A stretch of DNA of 64,000 nucleotides from Fennellomyces sp. T-0311 (lineage: Eukaryota; Mucoromycota; Mucoromycetes; Mucorales; Lichtheimiaceae): NCBI GenBank assembly GCA_025266875.1, contig JALLLT010000001.1, forward strand, positions 1,860,001 through 1,924,000. Reading direction: 5' to 3'. How positions within the stretch are numbered: the stretch's first letter is position 1; each line of letters opens with the position of its first letter. The notes under the pieces are model-generated. The model made no database searches, had not been told where the DNA came from, and saw only the letters and a list, made by a program, of their open reading frames with translations. Of the stretch, positions 11,001-19,559 are shown piece after piece. A program made the position numbers and the translations under genes.

Positions 11001-12179
11001 TACCAATCGATTTCCAGGATATGGCTTACAAATTTACTCTCGAATCCTTTGTAAGGTATGTTATTATCGAAGCTCTTATCCGTAATGCAATATTCCTAAT
11101 ACATGGTGCAGCATTGGCTTTGGAACTACCCTGAATATTATTACCAGTAATGGTGATATTCCATTTGCAGCCTCGTTCGATGCATTACAGGAAAATTGCT
11201 TCAAACGCTTGTTTGACCCTTTTACCAACTTTCGCAAATTTCTCAACCCAATCTTTCGTCCTGGCAAAGCTTCAGTCAATGATCATGCCAAAATTGTGGA
11301 TGAATTTGCGTATGCCTTAATTGAAGAACGCAAACAGCAGCTTAAACAAGGCCAGCAATACAAGGATTTACTATTTCGATTTATGGCTATACGAAACGTG
11401 GATGGCCAACCACATAGTGACAAAGAGCTACGAGACATGGTTTTCAATTTCATCATCGCTGGCCGAGATACCACAGCCCAAGCTTTGTCATGGACGATGC
11501 ATTACTTACTTGGTTTTCCGAGAGCTGAGGCTAAGCTTATAGCTGAAGTGGATCAATATATCACAAATGATATTGAGAAGGATGCATATGCGTTATATGA
11601 GACAGTCAAAAAAATGACATACGCTCGCGCCGTGTAAGAATATCTACATAGTATGCATAAGATTTACTAATCTACTGACACATTCATATGAACAGACTCT
11701 ATGAGGTTTTAAGGTTAGAGCCCGTCGTTCCATCAAACGGTTATATTGCACTACAAGATGATATCCTTCCAGATGGTACCGTTATCCATAAAGGAAATCA
11801 GGTTCTCTGGCATCCATATGCTATGGCGAGATCCAATGAAAATTGGGGTGATGATGCCAATCTGTTTAGACCTGAACGGTGGATTACATCGGAAGGTGAG
11901 CTTCATCGTGAAACCGCGTTTAAATGGCCTGCGTTCCATGCTGGCCCACGTGCTTGCTTAGGTAAATAGTACATTCTCAGAAAACTGGACTATCGTATTT
12001 GACTAATTTAAATTGATACAGGTCAAGATCTAGCTACCTTGGAAGCACTGGTTGCTCTTTCTTTGTTATTGAAACGCTACAAATTTACACGTTCTCCCGG
12101 TCAGCGTATACAATATGACATGTCACTTACGCACCCAATGAAGAAAGGCATCAAAGTCTTTGCCAAGAAGCGTCAGTAA
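5061..12179 (+). CDS. Cytochrome P450 with a transposon in intron 3
   Basis: Haem-thiolate monooxygenase. An N-terminal hydrophobic segment (residues about 10-27) suggests an ER membrane anchor, followed by the proline-rich TLPGVPLFG hinge. Exons: 5061-5296, 5355-5428, 5500-5536, 10756-10875, 10936-11055, 11112-11633, 11696-11961, 12022-12179. Phases close perfectly to 510 aa, a normal P450 length. Visible hallmarks are the I-helix AGRDTT (312-317), the K-helix ExxR (373-376), FRPERW, and the haem-binding FHAGPRACLG with Cys457. Intron 3 is 5.2 kb because a TNP2 transposon (5544-10710) sits in it. Without the element the intron would be 49 bp. The frame has no lesion, so the insertion is recent, or splicing still works, or both. 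Substrate unknown. It is a paralogue of the P450 at the right edge: the last four coding exons before the stop have the same lengths in both. Confidence 0.93.
5544..5571 (+). repeat. Left terminal inverted repeat of the TNP2 element
   Basis: Begins CACCACGGCTAACC and ends TTAACAG. It pairs with the reverse complement of 10685-10710 (CACCACGGCCAGCC to GTTACAG) with a few substitutions and a small indel. The preceding GTT is the target duplication. Confidence 0.88.
5591..5704. repeat. Left subterminal TTCATGGA repeats
   Basis: TTCATGG[A/T] or its complement occurs at 5591, 5643, 5661 and 5697. The 16-mer starting at 5661 (TTCATGGAGTTTTATA) recurs exactly at 10400 near the other end. Subterminal motif clusters are the binding sites of the element's regulatory protein in plant CACTA elements. 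That role is inferred here. Confidence 0.75.
6208..7042 (-). CDS. Second gene of the TNP2 element, possible DNA-binding accessory protein
   Basis: Start at 7042. An exon of 188 codons (6479-7042) can be joined to a second exon (6208-6441) across a 37-nt intron, giving about 265 aa. If the intron is not used, the product stops at 189 aa. Residues about 9-42 form a likely coiled coil (ERVENQLKDLTNRLEQI). A basic central region follows (DRVKRVMKTMRRYRQRAV), then a WNDITW block. The second exon encodes a Pro/Gln/Ser-rich tail with imperfect repeats such as PSSSTEGQAG and PSSSTQDQAC. The gene is divergent from the transposase and shares its promoter gap. By position it could be the counterpart of the TNPA-type accessory protein of CACTA elements, but no homology to TNPA was recognised. 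Confidence 0.6.
7043..7136. promoter_or_regulatory. Shared divergent promoter of the two transposon genes
   Basis: Only 94 bp separate the two divergent start codons (7042 minus, 7137 plus), so both promoters must lie here or overlap the genes. It is GC-richer than the element's ends and has no clear TATA box. Confidence 0.55.
7137..10305 (+). CDS. TNP2-family transposase
   Basis: DDE-type transposase expected to cut and rejoin the element's ends. Exons: 7137-7695, 7757-8237, 8289-8655, 8715-8955, 9011-9215, 9284-9993, 10055-10305. Together they give 2,814 nt, 937 aa, no frame lesion. The N-terminus has a CCHC zinc-knuckle pattern (C4, C7, H19, C23), then an acidic Glu/Gln-rich linker (EEQEQEQEQE). 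The TNP2 core shows YVDGFKPF with the likely first catalytic Asp at about 320, the RYLDVNMVQVAVLPSG block, and ATGDIPGAAL with a likely second Asp at about 409, followed by GHQATYGCRIC. The later ARSMERTIGVISRRIKSK block matches the conserved C-terminal MER region of TNP2 proteins. The third acidic residue was not pinned down. An intact frame across six introns argues the element is young. Confidence 0.9.
10400..10623. repeat. Right subterminal TTCATGGA repeats
   Basis: TTCATGG[A/T] or its complement occurs at 10400, 10423, 10433, 10505, 10591 and 10616. It includes the 16-mer shared exactly with 5661. The spacing is denser than at the left end. Confidence 0.75.
10685..10710 (-). repeat. Right terminal inverted repeat of the TNP2 element
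   Basis: On the minus strand it reads CACCACGGCCAGCC to GTTACAG, matching the left end. It is followed directly by the second GTT of the target duplication. Confidence 0.88.
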
Positions 12180-13520
12180 ATGACCAGGGTGTATTCCTCG
12201 TGAATAACATTTTCAGCAGTTAAACATATAATAGAAGAGTTTCGTGAAATTACAAAAGATTATAAAGCATATTTAAAAACTTGAGTTAGTTACTCAATTA
12301 TTTCATGCGCAGAAGATCATTATGATTTCCAAAAGGTACCTCACAATTGTAACAGAAGCTTTTAACAGAACTATCAAAGAAAAATATGATTACCATGAGT
12401 TCATGCTCATACCGCAAAAATTTTTTGCTTATATTTATGATCTTATAGACGTTCATTGAACTCCTATAATGTTTTTTCTTTCATCCATCAAATACAGATA
12501 TAGTCGTCTATGTCGTATGCAATATATATAACTTTATTCGATAACAAAATCCTTTGTTGCATTAGAATAGCTATTAAGCATGTTATTCAAAATATGCAGG
12601 GTACCATCCAATGTCTGTGAAATGTAGTAGTCTTTAAAGAAACTATGCCGATAGATGTGTAGTGTTGTGGGGCATTCGTGTTATGAGCTACCACAAACTG
12701 TTGTTACTGGGACAAGGATTTATGGGAAAGTTTCTACTGAATTTATAAAAAGGAAATTTAAAATAAAGGAAAAGTGTTAGTTCGTTCTATAAGGTGGTTA
12801 ATATGTCATGCAGGAGTTCTCGATTGGGCTTATGTAATGCCAACTGCGATGTGAGTTTTAGTCCTAAACGTTGAGAACAGCGGTTCCACGGAACAAGCTT
12901 ATGAGTCTCGGTAGGATATAAAAGTCTTAAAAAGGGATAGTCCGGTGATCGGAACACTAGAAAGATAAACAATTGAAAACTATTGTCAAAAATAAAAGAG
13001 AAAAGAGAACTTGTCTTTATTGAAGCATCAGAATTTGGCTATTTATATGGTCTAACTATTGTAATTTCTAACTATGCATCGTAACTGAGTACATTGCGGG
13101 GTGAATTTGCATATCTTTTCGTTACCTGGCTAAGGGCATGTACTGTCTATATTGTGAGGTTACCTGTGAAGAGGCTGCGTAATTTTTAATGGCATCGCGT
13201 TACCATGAAGGGTGTGTTGTAATGGTGGACTGTGATACGTTCCGCTTAACGGGGCGGCGTTTATTTTTACAAATTTAGAAGGATGGTTCTAAGTAAACTC
13301 TTGCCTTGGTATTAACCTTTTTTAGCCACTTGTTGAAGTCTTATCAATGTGTATACTAGAATATCCACTGCCTTAAGTACTGCTATTTATTGCTCGTAAC
13401 AATATATGTGAATCTTTTTTATCTATCTATCTATCTATAATATAATAGACAACTCCCGAAAACCCTCCAGAAATCTCCTTCCTTATTTGGAATACAGGCA
13501 CCGTTTTTTTTTATACCCTG
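12180..13520. other. AT-rich intergenic region after the P450
   Basis: No gene recognised. It contains the P450 3' flank and a short (TCTA)n microsatellite near 13419-13440. Confidence 0.5.
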
Positions 13521-13569
13521 GCTCTTTGTGTTGAAAGTCCTTATAAGAATCTTTATAACTGCCTCTGCC

Positions 13570-14060
13570 ATGAGTGAAAACTTCCTTGATAAAACTGCTA
13601 CCGAGATTTTGAATCAAAATGCTGAAATCAATATTGTGAGATCTACTCATCGCTCAAATGGCTCGAATGCGAACATAAAAAAAAATGATTTGGTTGGACT
13701 CATCGAAGTAAGCATTCCGCAGAAAAATCATGTGGAAGGCCATGTATTCCCCTCTGGGACGTCATAATCACGCTCAACGTGGCTGTCGTACTCGCAGGGT
13801 ACCTCAACCACTTGCGGCTCATCATAGCCAGCTTGCTGTCGCCTGTGTCTCTGGCGCCAATGTTGTCGACGGTAAGGAATCGGCTAACTATCAAAGACAT
13901 GTTTTGCCGGTAATGGATGTCCAGCGTGATGCGTGTGGTGCGCGTGTCTAACCCTGAGAAGATAGTCGCGTGAATGAAGAAATAGGCCGAGCCTACCAAA
14001 TATGCTTCTGCCATGGTATTGTCGATCTTCCTCCCATCCCTGCCCCACCTCAACTTCTTA
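13570..14060 (+). pseudogene. Broken open frame, unknown protein
   Basis: ATG at 13570 opens 65 codons (begins MSENFLDKTATEILNQNAE) to a stop at 13767. Reading then continues in another plus frame as a helical, hydrophobic segment (VIITLNVAVVLAGYLNHLRL) and a basic segment, with internal stops. The minus strand of 13700-14053 is also open (117 aa), so the coding strand is not certain. It lies just upstream of the Helitron relic and could belong to it. No family recognised. Confidence 0.3.
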
Positions 14061-14089
14061 ACTTGCCGGATGACTCTGGCCTAATGAGA

Positions 14090-14335
14090 AATCATTTTTT
14101 ATAACATTTGCAAGTACAACACTGCATTTCTGATTAAGTCTTTGGGTGCTATGGTCGAACATAACGATATCAATGCTCGCAATGGAGCATATGCGTTTCG
14201 CATCCACGATGGCATATACCACCGAATTAGTCCATTGGTACCTGAAGGAAACGTCCCTCCCAGTTTCACGGAGATTTACATCTATGACACTGCTGAACAG
14301 CAAGTTAATAGACGCGCCGATATTTTTGAAAGTTA
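14090..14335 (+). mobile_element. Helitron helicase-like domain relic
   Basis: One plus frame reads FYNICKYNTAFLIKSLGAMV, then GAYAFRIHDGIYHRISPLVP, then FTEIYIYDT and QQVNRR. This order and spacing match the Helitron helicase-like N-terminal domain (consensus: NIR-YN-A, SLGA, Y-FRI-G--YHRIGSLLP, F-QLYIYDT, R). The frame ends at a stop after residue DIFES, and no downstream helicase motifs were found. This is a short dead fragment. Confidence 0.75.
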
Positions 14336-14872
14336 GTTGTATGCAACTTCGAATGAGAATTGAGATTTCAGAAAAAAGCCAAGGGGCAACAAATACTTAG
14401 GTGTCCATCAAAATCCTGGCTCATGAATCTCTTCTTCCTTCCGTATTGATGATAATCGTCGATAGCGGATACCACTTGCAACAATGTGTTCAACACCATT
14501 CCACAAGGCAAAAGAAATATTAGTACTTCCTATATATGTATAGCAATGTGCTAACTTATTTTCTAATCATAAAATAAATGGACTGAATGTATGCTACCTC
14601 AGCATAGGTGCAGGATGACCATGCTACATTGGACAGATATGTAAGTTTACGTTAAATATCAGTGGCTCATAGGTAATGGTCACATTTCTTACAGACGTCT
14701 AGCTATCTTCTGTTTGCGCTTCCCGATGCCAAAACGGCAGAGGAGTCATGGGGTATAAGCATCTGAGCCGTCTGTGCTCCATCCAAGATGACTACACTCA
14801 GGTACTTCTCACCCATCAGACCGGGATAGCAAACTCTAACAAGGACGATACACGATACAAGGAATTACTATA

Positions 14873-15062
14873 CAGTCGAACCCCGGTTTGTGCAGCTCCC
14901 GTTTCGTGCAAAACCTCACTATATGCATCAAAGTATTTGGAATTCTTAAAGCGGTACAAAGCAGGTATGACTGTATGGACTATCTCCCGGTTGGTGCACA
15001 ACCTCACTGTATGCATCAAAATATTCGGATTTCCCTGTTCTGCACAAGGCGGGGTTTGACTG
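14873..15062. mobile_element. MITE with CAGT-GAACCCCG ends and TA target duplication
   Basis: The left end CAGTCGAACCCCGGTTTGTG and the right end (reverse complement CAGTCAAACCCCGCCTTGTG) are inverted repeats. Both sides are flanked by TA. Inside, a block of about 40 bp is duplicated (CCTCACTATATGCATCAAA at about 14923 and CCTCACTGTATGCATCAAA at about 15002). TA duplication and CAGT ends point to a Tc1/mariner (pogo-like) origin. There is no coding capacity. Confidence 0.75.
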
Positions 15063-15156
15063 TACCAATACTTCTGTATAATAAATTTCAAAAGCTTATT
15101 TCAGCAAGCGGTTGTCTCTAAGCAATAATATAAATATGTGCATGTCGTATACTTAG

Positions 15157-15192
15157 TGTTAGGGTTGTTAGGGTTTAGTAATAGGGTTTAGT
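15157..15192 (+). repeat. Short telomere-like TTAGGG repeats
   Basis: Four irregular units (TTAGGG, TTAGGG, ATAGGG spaced by T or TTTAGTA) lie just before the structured tandem repeat. They are too few and irregular to be a telomere. Confidence 0.4.
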
Positions 15193-15216
15193 GTCCGGGT
15201 GTAATATAGGATTTAA

Positions 15217-15405
15217 GATGGCTGAGTCGGCTCACCGATGAATGACCCGAAGCGTAGCGTAGGGGCTCATTCAGTCGAGCAAAGCGAGACAGGTAACGAC
15301 TCGGCCATAAGGTTTAGATGACGAGCCGGCTCACCGTTGAATGACCCGAAGCGCAGCGAAGGGGATCATTCAGTCGAGCGTCGCGAGACAGGTGACGTGC
15401 TCGTA
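15217..15405. repeat. Two tandem copies of a roughly 100-bp hairpin-forming repeat
   Basis: Copies at about 15217-15312 and 15317-15405 share GGCTCACCGxTGAATGACCC, GGGGxTCATTCAGTCGAGC and GCGAGACAGGT. Each holds an inner inverted repeat (TGAATGA and TCATTCA around CCC...GGG). The first copy is also bounded by complementary arms (TGGCtGAGTCG and CGACTCgGCCA). It is GC-rich against its surroundings. Confidence 0.7.
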
Positions 15406-15544
15406 CTAATAATTATATATATACTTGATAACTTTGGAGAGGGAGCAAAGAAGAAAGTCAAGAGGGCTATTTTTCCATGCCGTTCAAAAAGCGGCGCAAC
15501 AGTAGGTACCCGTACTAGTACATTTTGGTATAGGAGATAAATAA

Positions 15545-15736
15545 TTATGTTTCTCCTTCAATTGATAGACTTGCTCTTACAACTAGAAATTGGGTGAGTA
15601 CATGGAAAGCCATAGACATGATAACACATTCATCACAATCTTCCGTTAATGAAAGTACAGCTGTCGGAAAAAGGTGGTATAATCTGTTATCTAGCAATGT
15701 GTTGCCACGCAACGCGAAGAGCGATACACCTCCCAT
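15545..15736 (-). pseudogene. Fragment of the ECDECVILG protein family
   Basis: A 63-codon minus frame contains LSLTEDCDECVIMSM. This matches the C-terminal block found at about 27040 (minus), 31680 (minus) and 34560 (plus). It is isolated from the rest of the protein. Family function unknown. Confidence 0.5.
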
Positions 15737-15739
15737 TGA

Positions 15740-16480
15740 TGCTATATAGCCGTTCCCAAATCGTTGCCGCTTTCGATCACTTCTTTCAGCCGATGTTATT
15801 TTCGAGGCATTCCTTACTTACGTAAATATCACTTATTTATTTTTACCGTAGAGGGGGTATGACACAATATTTGGTTTGTGATATGCAGACGCATTTTGTG
15901 ATCAATAGGAGGTAAATACTGGGGTAATAAAGTAGTAACGACAGGATAGTGTGTGTGGAGGCTGAAAGTATCGATCTACGAGAGAGGGCTGTAATATTGA
16001 TGAAATATTTCTACTAATATAGAGCTTGAATGTTGTATCAAGTCGTATACGTTTTCTTCGCATCTCGCAGCAGTTTTGAAACGTAGCATTCGTCAGAATT
16101 ATATGTAAAAGTATGGGACATGCTCGTACGGAAGTTCCAAGAAAAAGGCTTTATTTATTGCTCTGATTCGAGTGGTAGTACAGCAAATAGTGAAGTAAAG
16201 GCACGTATGGGTATATTTTTCGAAGATCTCGCCTTTGAACTAAGCCATACACCTCGAAGAGAGGAATGATCGGGAGTGGGACGTGTCTCGGCAAAATCAC
16301 TGTTGTCAGCGTTCAACCGGCTTTACAACAGTTTACCATGGCATTCGACGATGTCCTGTAGTTTTCTAAACTATTAGTGCTGATGCACGTGGAATGCTCC
16401 CGGTAAAAGTGCTTATGCGGACTGGAAGAACAACCGGAGACCAGCTTCGAAGAAGTCCGGGGTTCTTTATTTGGAGGTAA
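15740..16480. other. Intergenic region with no recognised feature
   Basis: AT-rich, stops in all frames. I see nothing specific in it. Confidence 0.4.
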
Positions 16481-17470
16481 GGAACTTGAGGACTTGGTCA
16501 GATCTCGAAGACACGTAGAAGTCAGGCGACTTCATGGTAACAGCTACCAACACACCTTTCAACCCTATGTACGCAATGTAAATTTATGTCAGTCTAAGAC
16601 GCGCATCTATGAAAAGGTCATTCGTTCCTACCCCAGTATCGTATCGTAGACATACCATCATCCATGGTTACTGCTTTCTCTTAAACCTTGACTATATCCA
16701 CTGCGATTACGACATCCAACAGCCGTACAGTTATCGATTCTTCTACTTACTCTTATGTGCAACCTTGATCCCGCTTTACCTACTAAATAAGACAACGCCG
16801 TTAACTTGGCCTCAGATTTTCGGTCTCTTCGACAATACATCAATATCACTGGAGACTCGGTGATAGCATGATCTTTGGGACTATTACACAAAAGATTATT
16901 CTTCTACATCCCAAAGCATCATCCGTATAAATTGAAAGTACTTTCCTCAACAAAACAGGATGCATATTTCTGTCTCATCATTCGAAAGCCTTTTCTCGTT
17001 AAGCGATAACACATACAGATATGGAAATTGATCACTTTTATGCCTTTCGCTTCCGCAAATGCGAATCCTGACTCCTTGGCCAATGAGTCAAATGCATACT
17101 TCCCTTAGACAACAAGTTTCATGTGGCCTAGCGTTGTTTTGCTGACAAATGACCCATTTTTTGCGAGCTCAACGTCCGCTACGTTCTAGGCAATCGAATT
17201 GTTCCAAAGTACGACATGCATATCGACTTTGAATCCGCCACGTGAATTGTCGTTAAGCTGGCTGAGCACGCTCGCTACCGCCGACGAGCCCTCCATCACT
17301 GTTTTGCCCATATAAAAGAGCAACTGGGTACTGATTTACTTGCAGAGCTCATCTTGATTGGGGTACGTACAGATAGTTCGAAGTTTCGATCCTTCGAAGA
17401 TGGCTTCGATAGCAAGAGAGAAAAAGTTATTCATGATGTCGGCCTCGGGCATCTTTCGCCAAAAATTCAG
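16480..17470 (-). pseudogene. Decayed unknown gene, possible nuclease-like fold; 3' half is a dispersed repeat
   Basis: Read on the minus strand from 17470, one frame runs with a few stops: FWRKMPEADIMNNFFSLAIE, then GFKVDMHVVLWNNSIA, then NVADVELAKNG, then EKRLSND. The V-D-x-x-V ... E-x-x-K arrangement resembles proteins common in Mucoromycota genomes and loosely a PD-(D/E)XK layout; this is a tentative reading. Stops follow positions equivalent to DELCK and NNSIA. The portion 16640-17020 is repeated in inverted orientation at 2840-3250, so the gene belonged to a multicopy family. Confidence 0.45.
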
Positions 17471-17866
17471 GTTGCTTTCACTGAACAACTGAAGATTCAA
17501 CCTTTGTTTGATTAATTAGTGTATGGAATATATAATCAATACGTGCAGTTGCCTAGACATGAGCTTACAAGTGCATATGAATCTTATACACTTGGTGTTT
17601 GTCTTCATCAATCGGCAACAAATGCTGAAGGCACTCGATATACAGCTCTTTCAGTGCATTGGGCAACAACACCATTCCCCTGTTTTGCTTTGGCAAAAAG
17701 TTAAACATCAACCGATTCTTGTACTTTATAAACTGGCACTTACGTTGCCGGGCCCCTGGTGACCATTTGCCACTGACAAGCGGTATGCTGCAGTTGCTAG
17801 GTGGTCAGCGGTCACCGTGTCGTGCCCGGTAAAAGTTATAAGAAATGCCTCTTCGGTAACGTCGTA

Positions 17867-17967
17867 CAGTAGAACCCCACTTTTTGCACTCTCGCTTTTT
17901 GCACACCCTTAGTTTTTGCACTACATTTTCTGAAAAACCGTCTATGTAAAAAAACGGGGTTCCACTG
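17867..17967. mobile_element. 101-bp MITE with CAGT-GAACCCC ends and TA target duplication
   Basis: The left end CAGTAGAACCCCACTTTTTG and the right end (reverse complement CAGTGGAACCCCGTTTTTTT) are inverted repeats flanked by TA (17865-17866 and 17968-17969). Inside is a TTTTTGCAC motif repeated three times. It shares its terminal motif with the MITE at 14873-15062. Confidence 0.78.
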
Positions 17968-17969
17968 TA

Positions 17970-19555
17970 ATGCTTCCTTTGGTCAGAGCTAGATCCACCA
18001 ATGACCACAACTGAATGTGATGTCGTTAGGAACGACACAGATTATCGTTTATATCCATCACTTACAAGGTAAACTTTTTTGCGATGGGTCTAAGGCATGG
18101 TAACGGGGGTAAAGGATGACGGCAGCACTTTTAACCCAGGTCATGAGAGACTTATAGTGTTGCCACTAACATGGATGCTATCGTTTACCATGGCGTGTCA
18201 AGCCCTGTGTAAGTGAACTACTCAAATTTCAAGTGATATACCATACACACATTAGAAGTTTCGGGAGCTTCCAGATTTGAGGCATATTCCTTCGTTGCAG
18301 CACGCATTTTTATTCGCCTCTTCGGCGTAGAGCTTCCTGGGGTTCTGGTTCTACGAACGGTGCGCCTAGACGCACAGCTGGCACCTGAAGGCGAAGATCT
18401 AATCATCAGGTATCATGGAAACAAATCAGGAAACGCCTATATATGGCAGCTTTTCGCAATATGCTTGAGATTCTTACATGAAGCAGCGGTAATATGTAGT
18501 AAAGAGCAGAGGTCAAAAGACAGAGAGAGATAGGGTTAAGGCACACAGCGAAAGAAGAGGAAAGTATCTGTGAAAAGGAGTGGTCGTGAAATAACGTAAA
18601 AGATGTGAAAGAGCGCAAAACGGGCGAGCAATGAGGAAGAAACCCATCTTAAACACAGTTGATACAATCTTTACTGTCATTCTTATGGCCAGGTTCGGCA
18701 TAGAATGAGACCGGTTATAAAACCCGTTGCCGCGGCCCCCAAACTTGACGAAGCATGGTAAAAAACTGTGTTACGTTCATGCATATGTATCGATTCTTCG
18801 CAATCATACGGAAACAGATGCTGGGTCTTATTGCTTTCACACCGCAAAAAATACTTACCAGGATTCATTTGTATACTGTGCTATTTGTCGATTACAAAAT
18901 GCTAGACGGTAATCTTGGCACACGATACAAGGACTTCAGTCTTTATAAATGCCTCAAACGAATCTTCTTCGGGGTACATTCGACACAGCACGTCCTCCAT
19001 TCAGCACACTGCCCATGAGGTTAAATGATAGCTATAAATAAAATTTATGGATAATTATAATAGTTAAGCTTAGGGGAATATTTAACAAGAAGATCAATCA
19101 TTAATGCAAGTGTGCAGTTAAGTATAGCATCACGGACGGTCGCTTTACATTGTTATGGTTACACAATACATGTGCTCCCTTATGAAAGTTGTTTTCGGTG
19201 TGTTCTATGCTTTGAACCAGAGGTTGTACGCTCGGTGCCTTTCGATTTCAGGTTGCATACCCGTTGCTGCTCATATGAAAGTTCATCATATGGTCAATCC
19301 CCCGATACTTGTGTCAGAATATGCAAATCAGTCCGATTCCTTTTAGATTTTGTTTATGTTGCAACAAAATTTCTCGGACCCTTTCCGTTCATGCTACCGT
19401 TCCCCTTTCACCACGCACTTCACCTCTGTGTTTGACTCTGTTTTATTATATGTGCATCTGCACCTTCCTTTATCTTCTTCCGCACTCGGATCTTCCTTTG
19501 TTTGACTTGTGGTGAACTTGTTTTTAACTATTAGCCTTATACGTGATACCTGGCA
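17970..19555. other. Intergenic region with no recognised gene
   Basis: Open stretches at 18755-19018 and 19112-19515 are low-complexity (Cys/Phe/Leu/Ser-rich) and are not supported by splice patterns. A CT-rich tract near 19380-19500 resembles a fungal promoter or leader and precedes the Fanzor-like relic. Confidence 0.35.
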
Positions 19556-19559
19556 TGAA

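Noticed and set aside
14873..15062. CRISPR-like array from the repeated CCTCACT-TATGCATCAAA blocks
   Set aside because: Only two blocks with no regular spacers; the inverted ends and TA duplication show a MITE.
15157..15192. Telomere or internal telomere array
   Set aside because: Only a few irregular TTAGGG-like units, with normal sequence on both sides.
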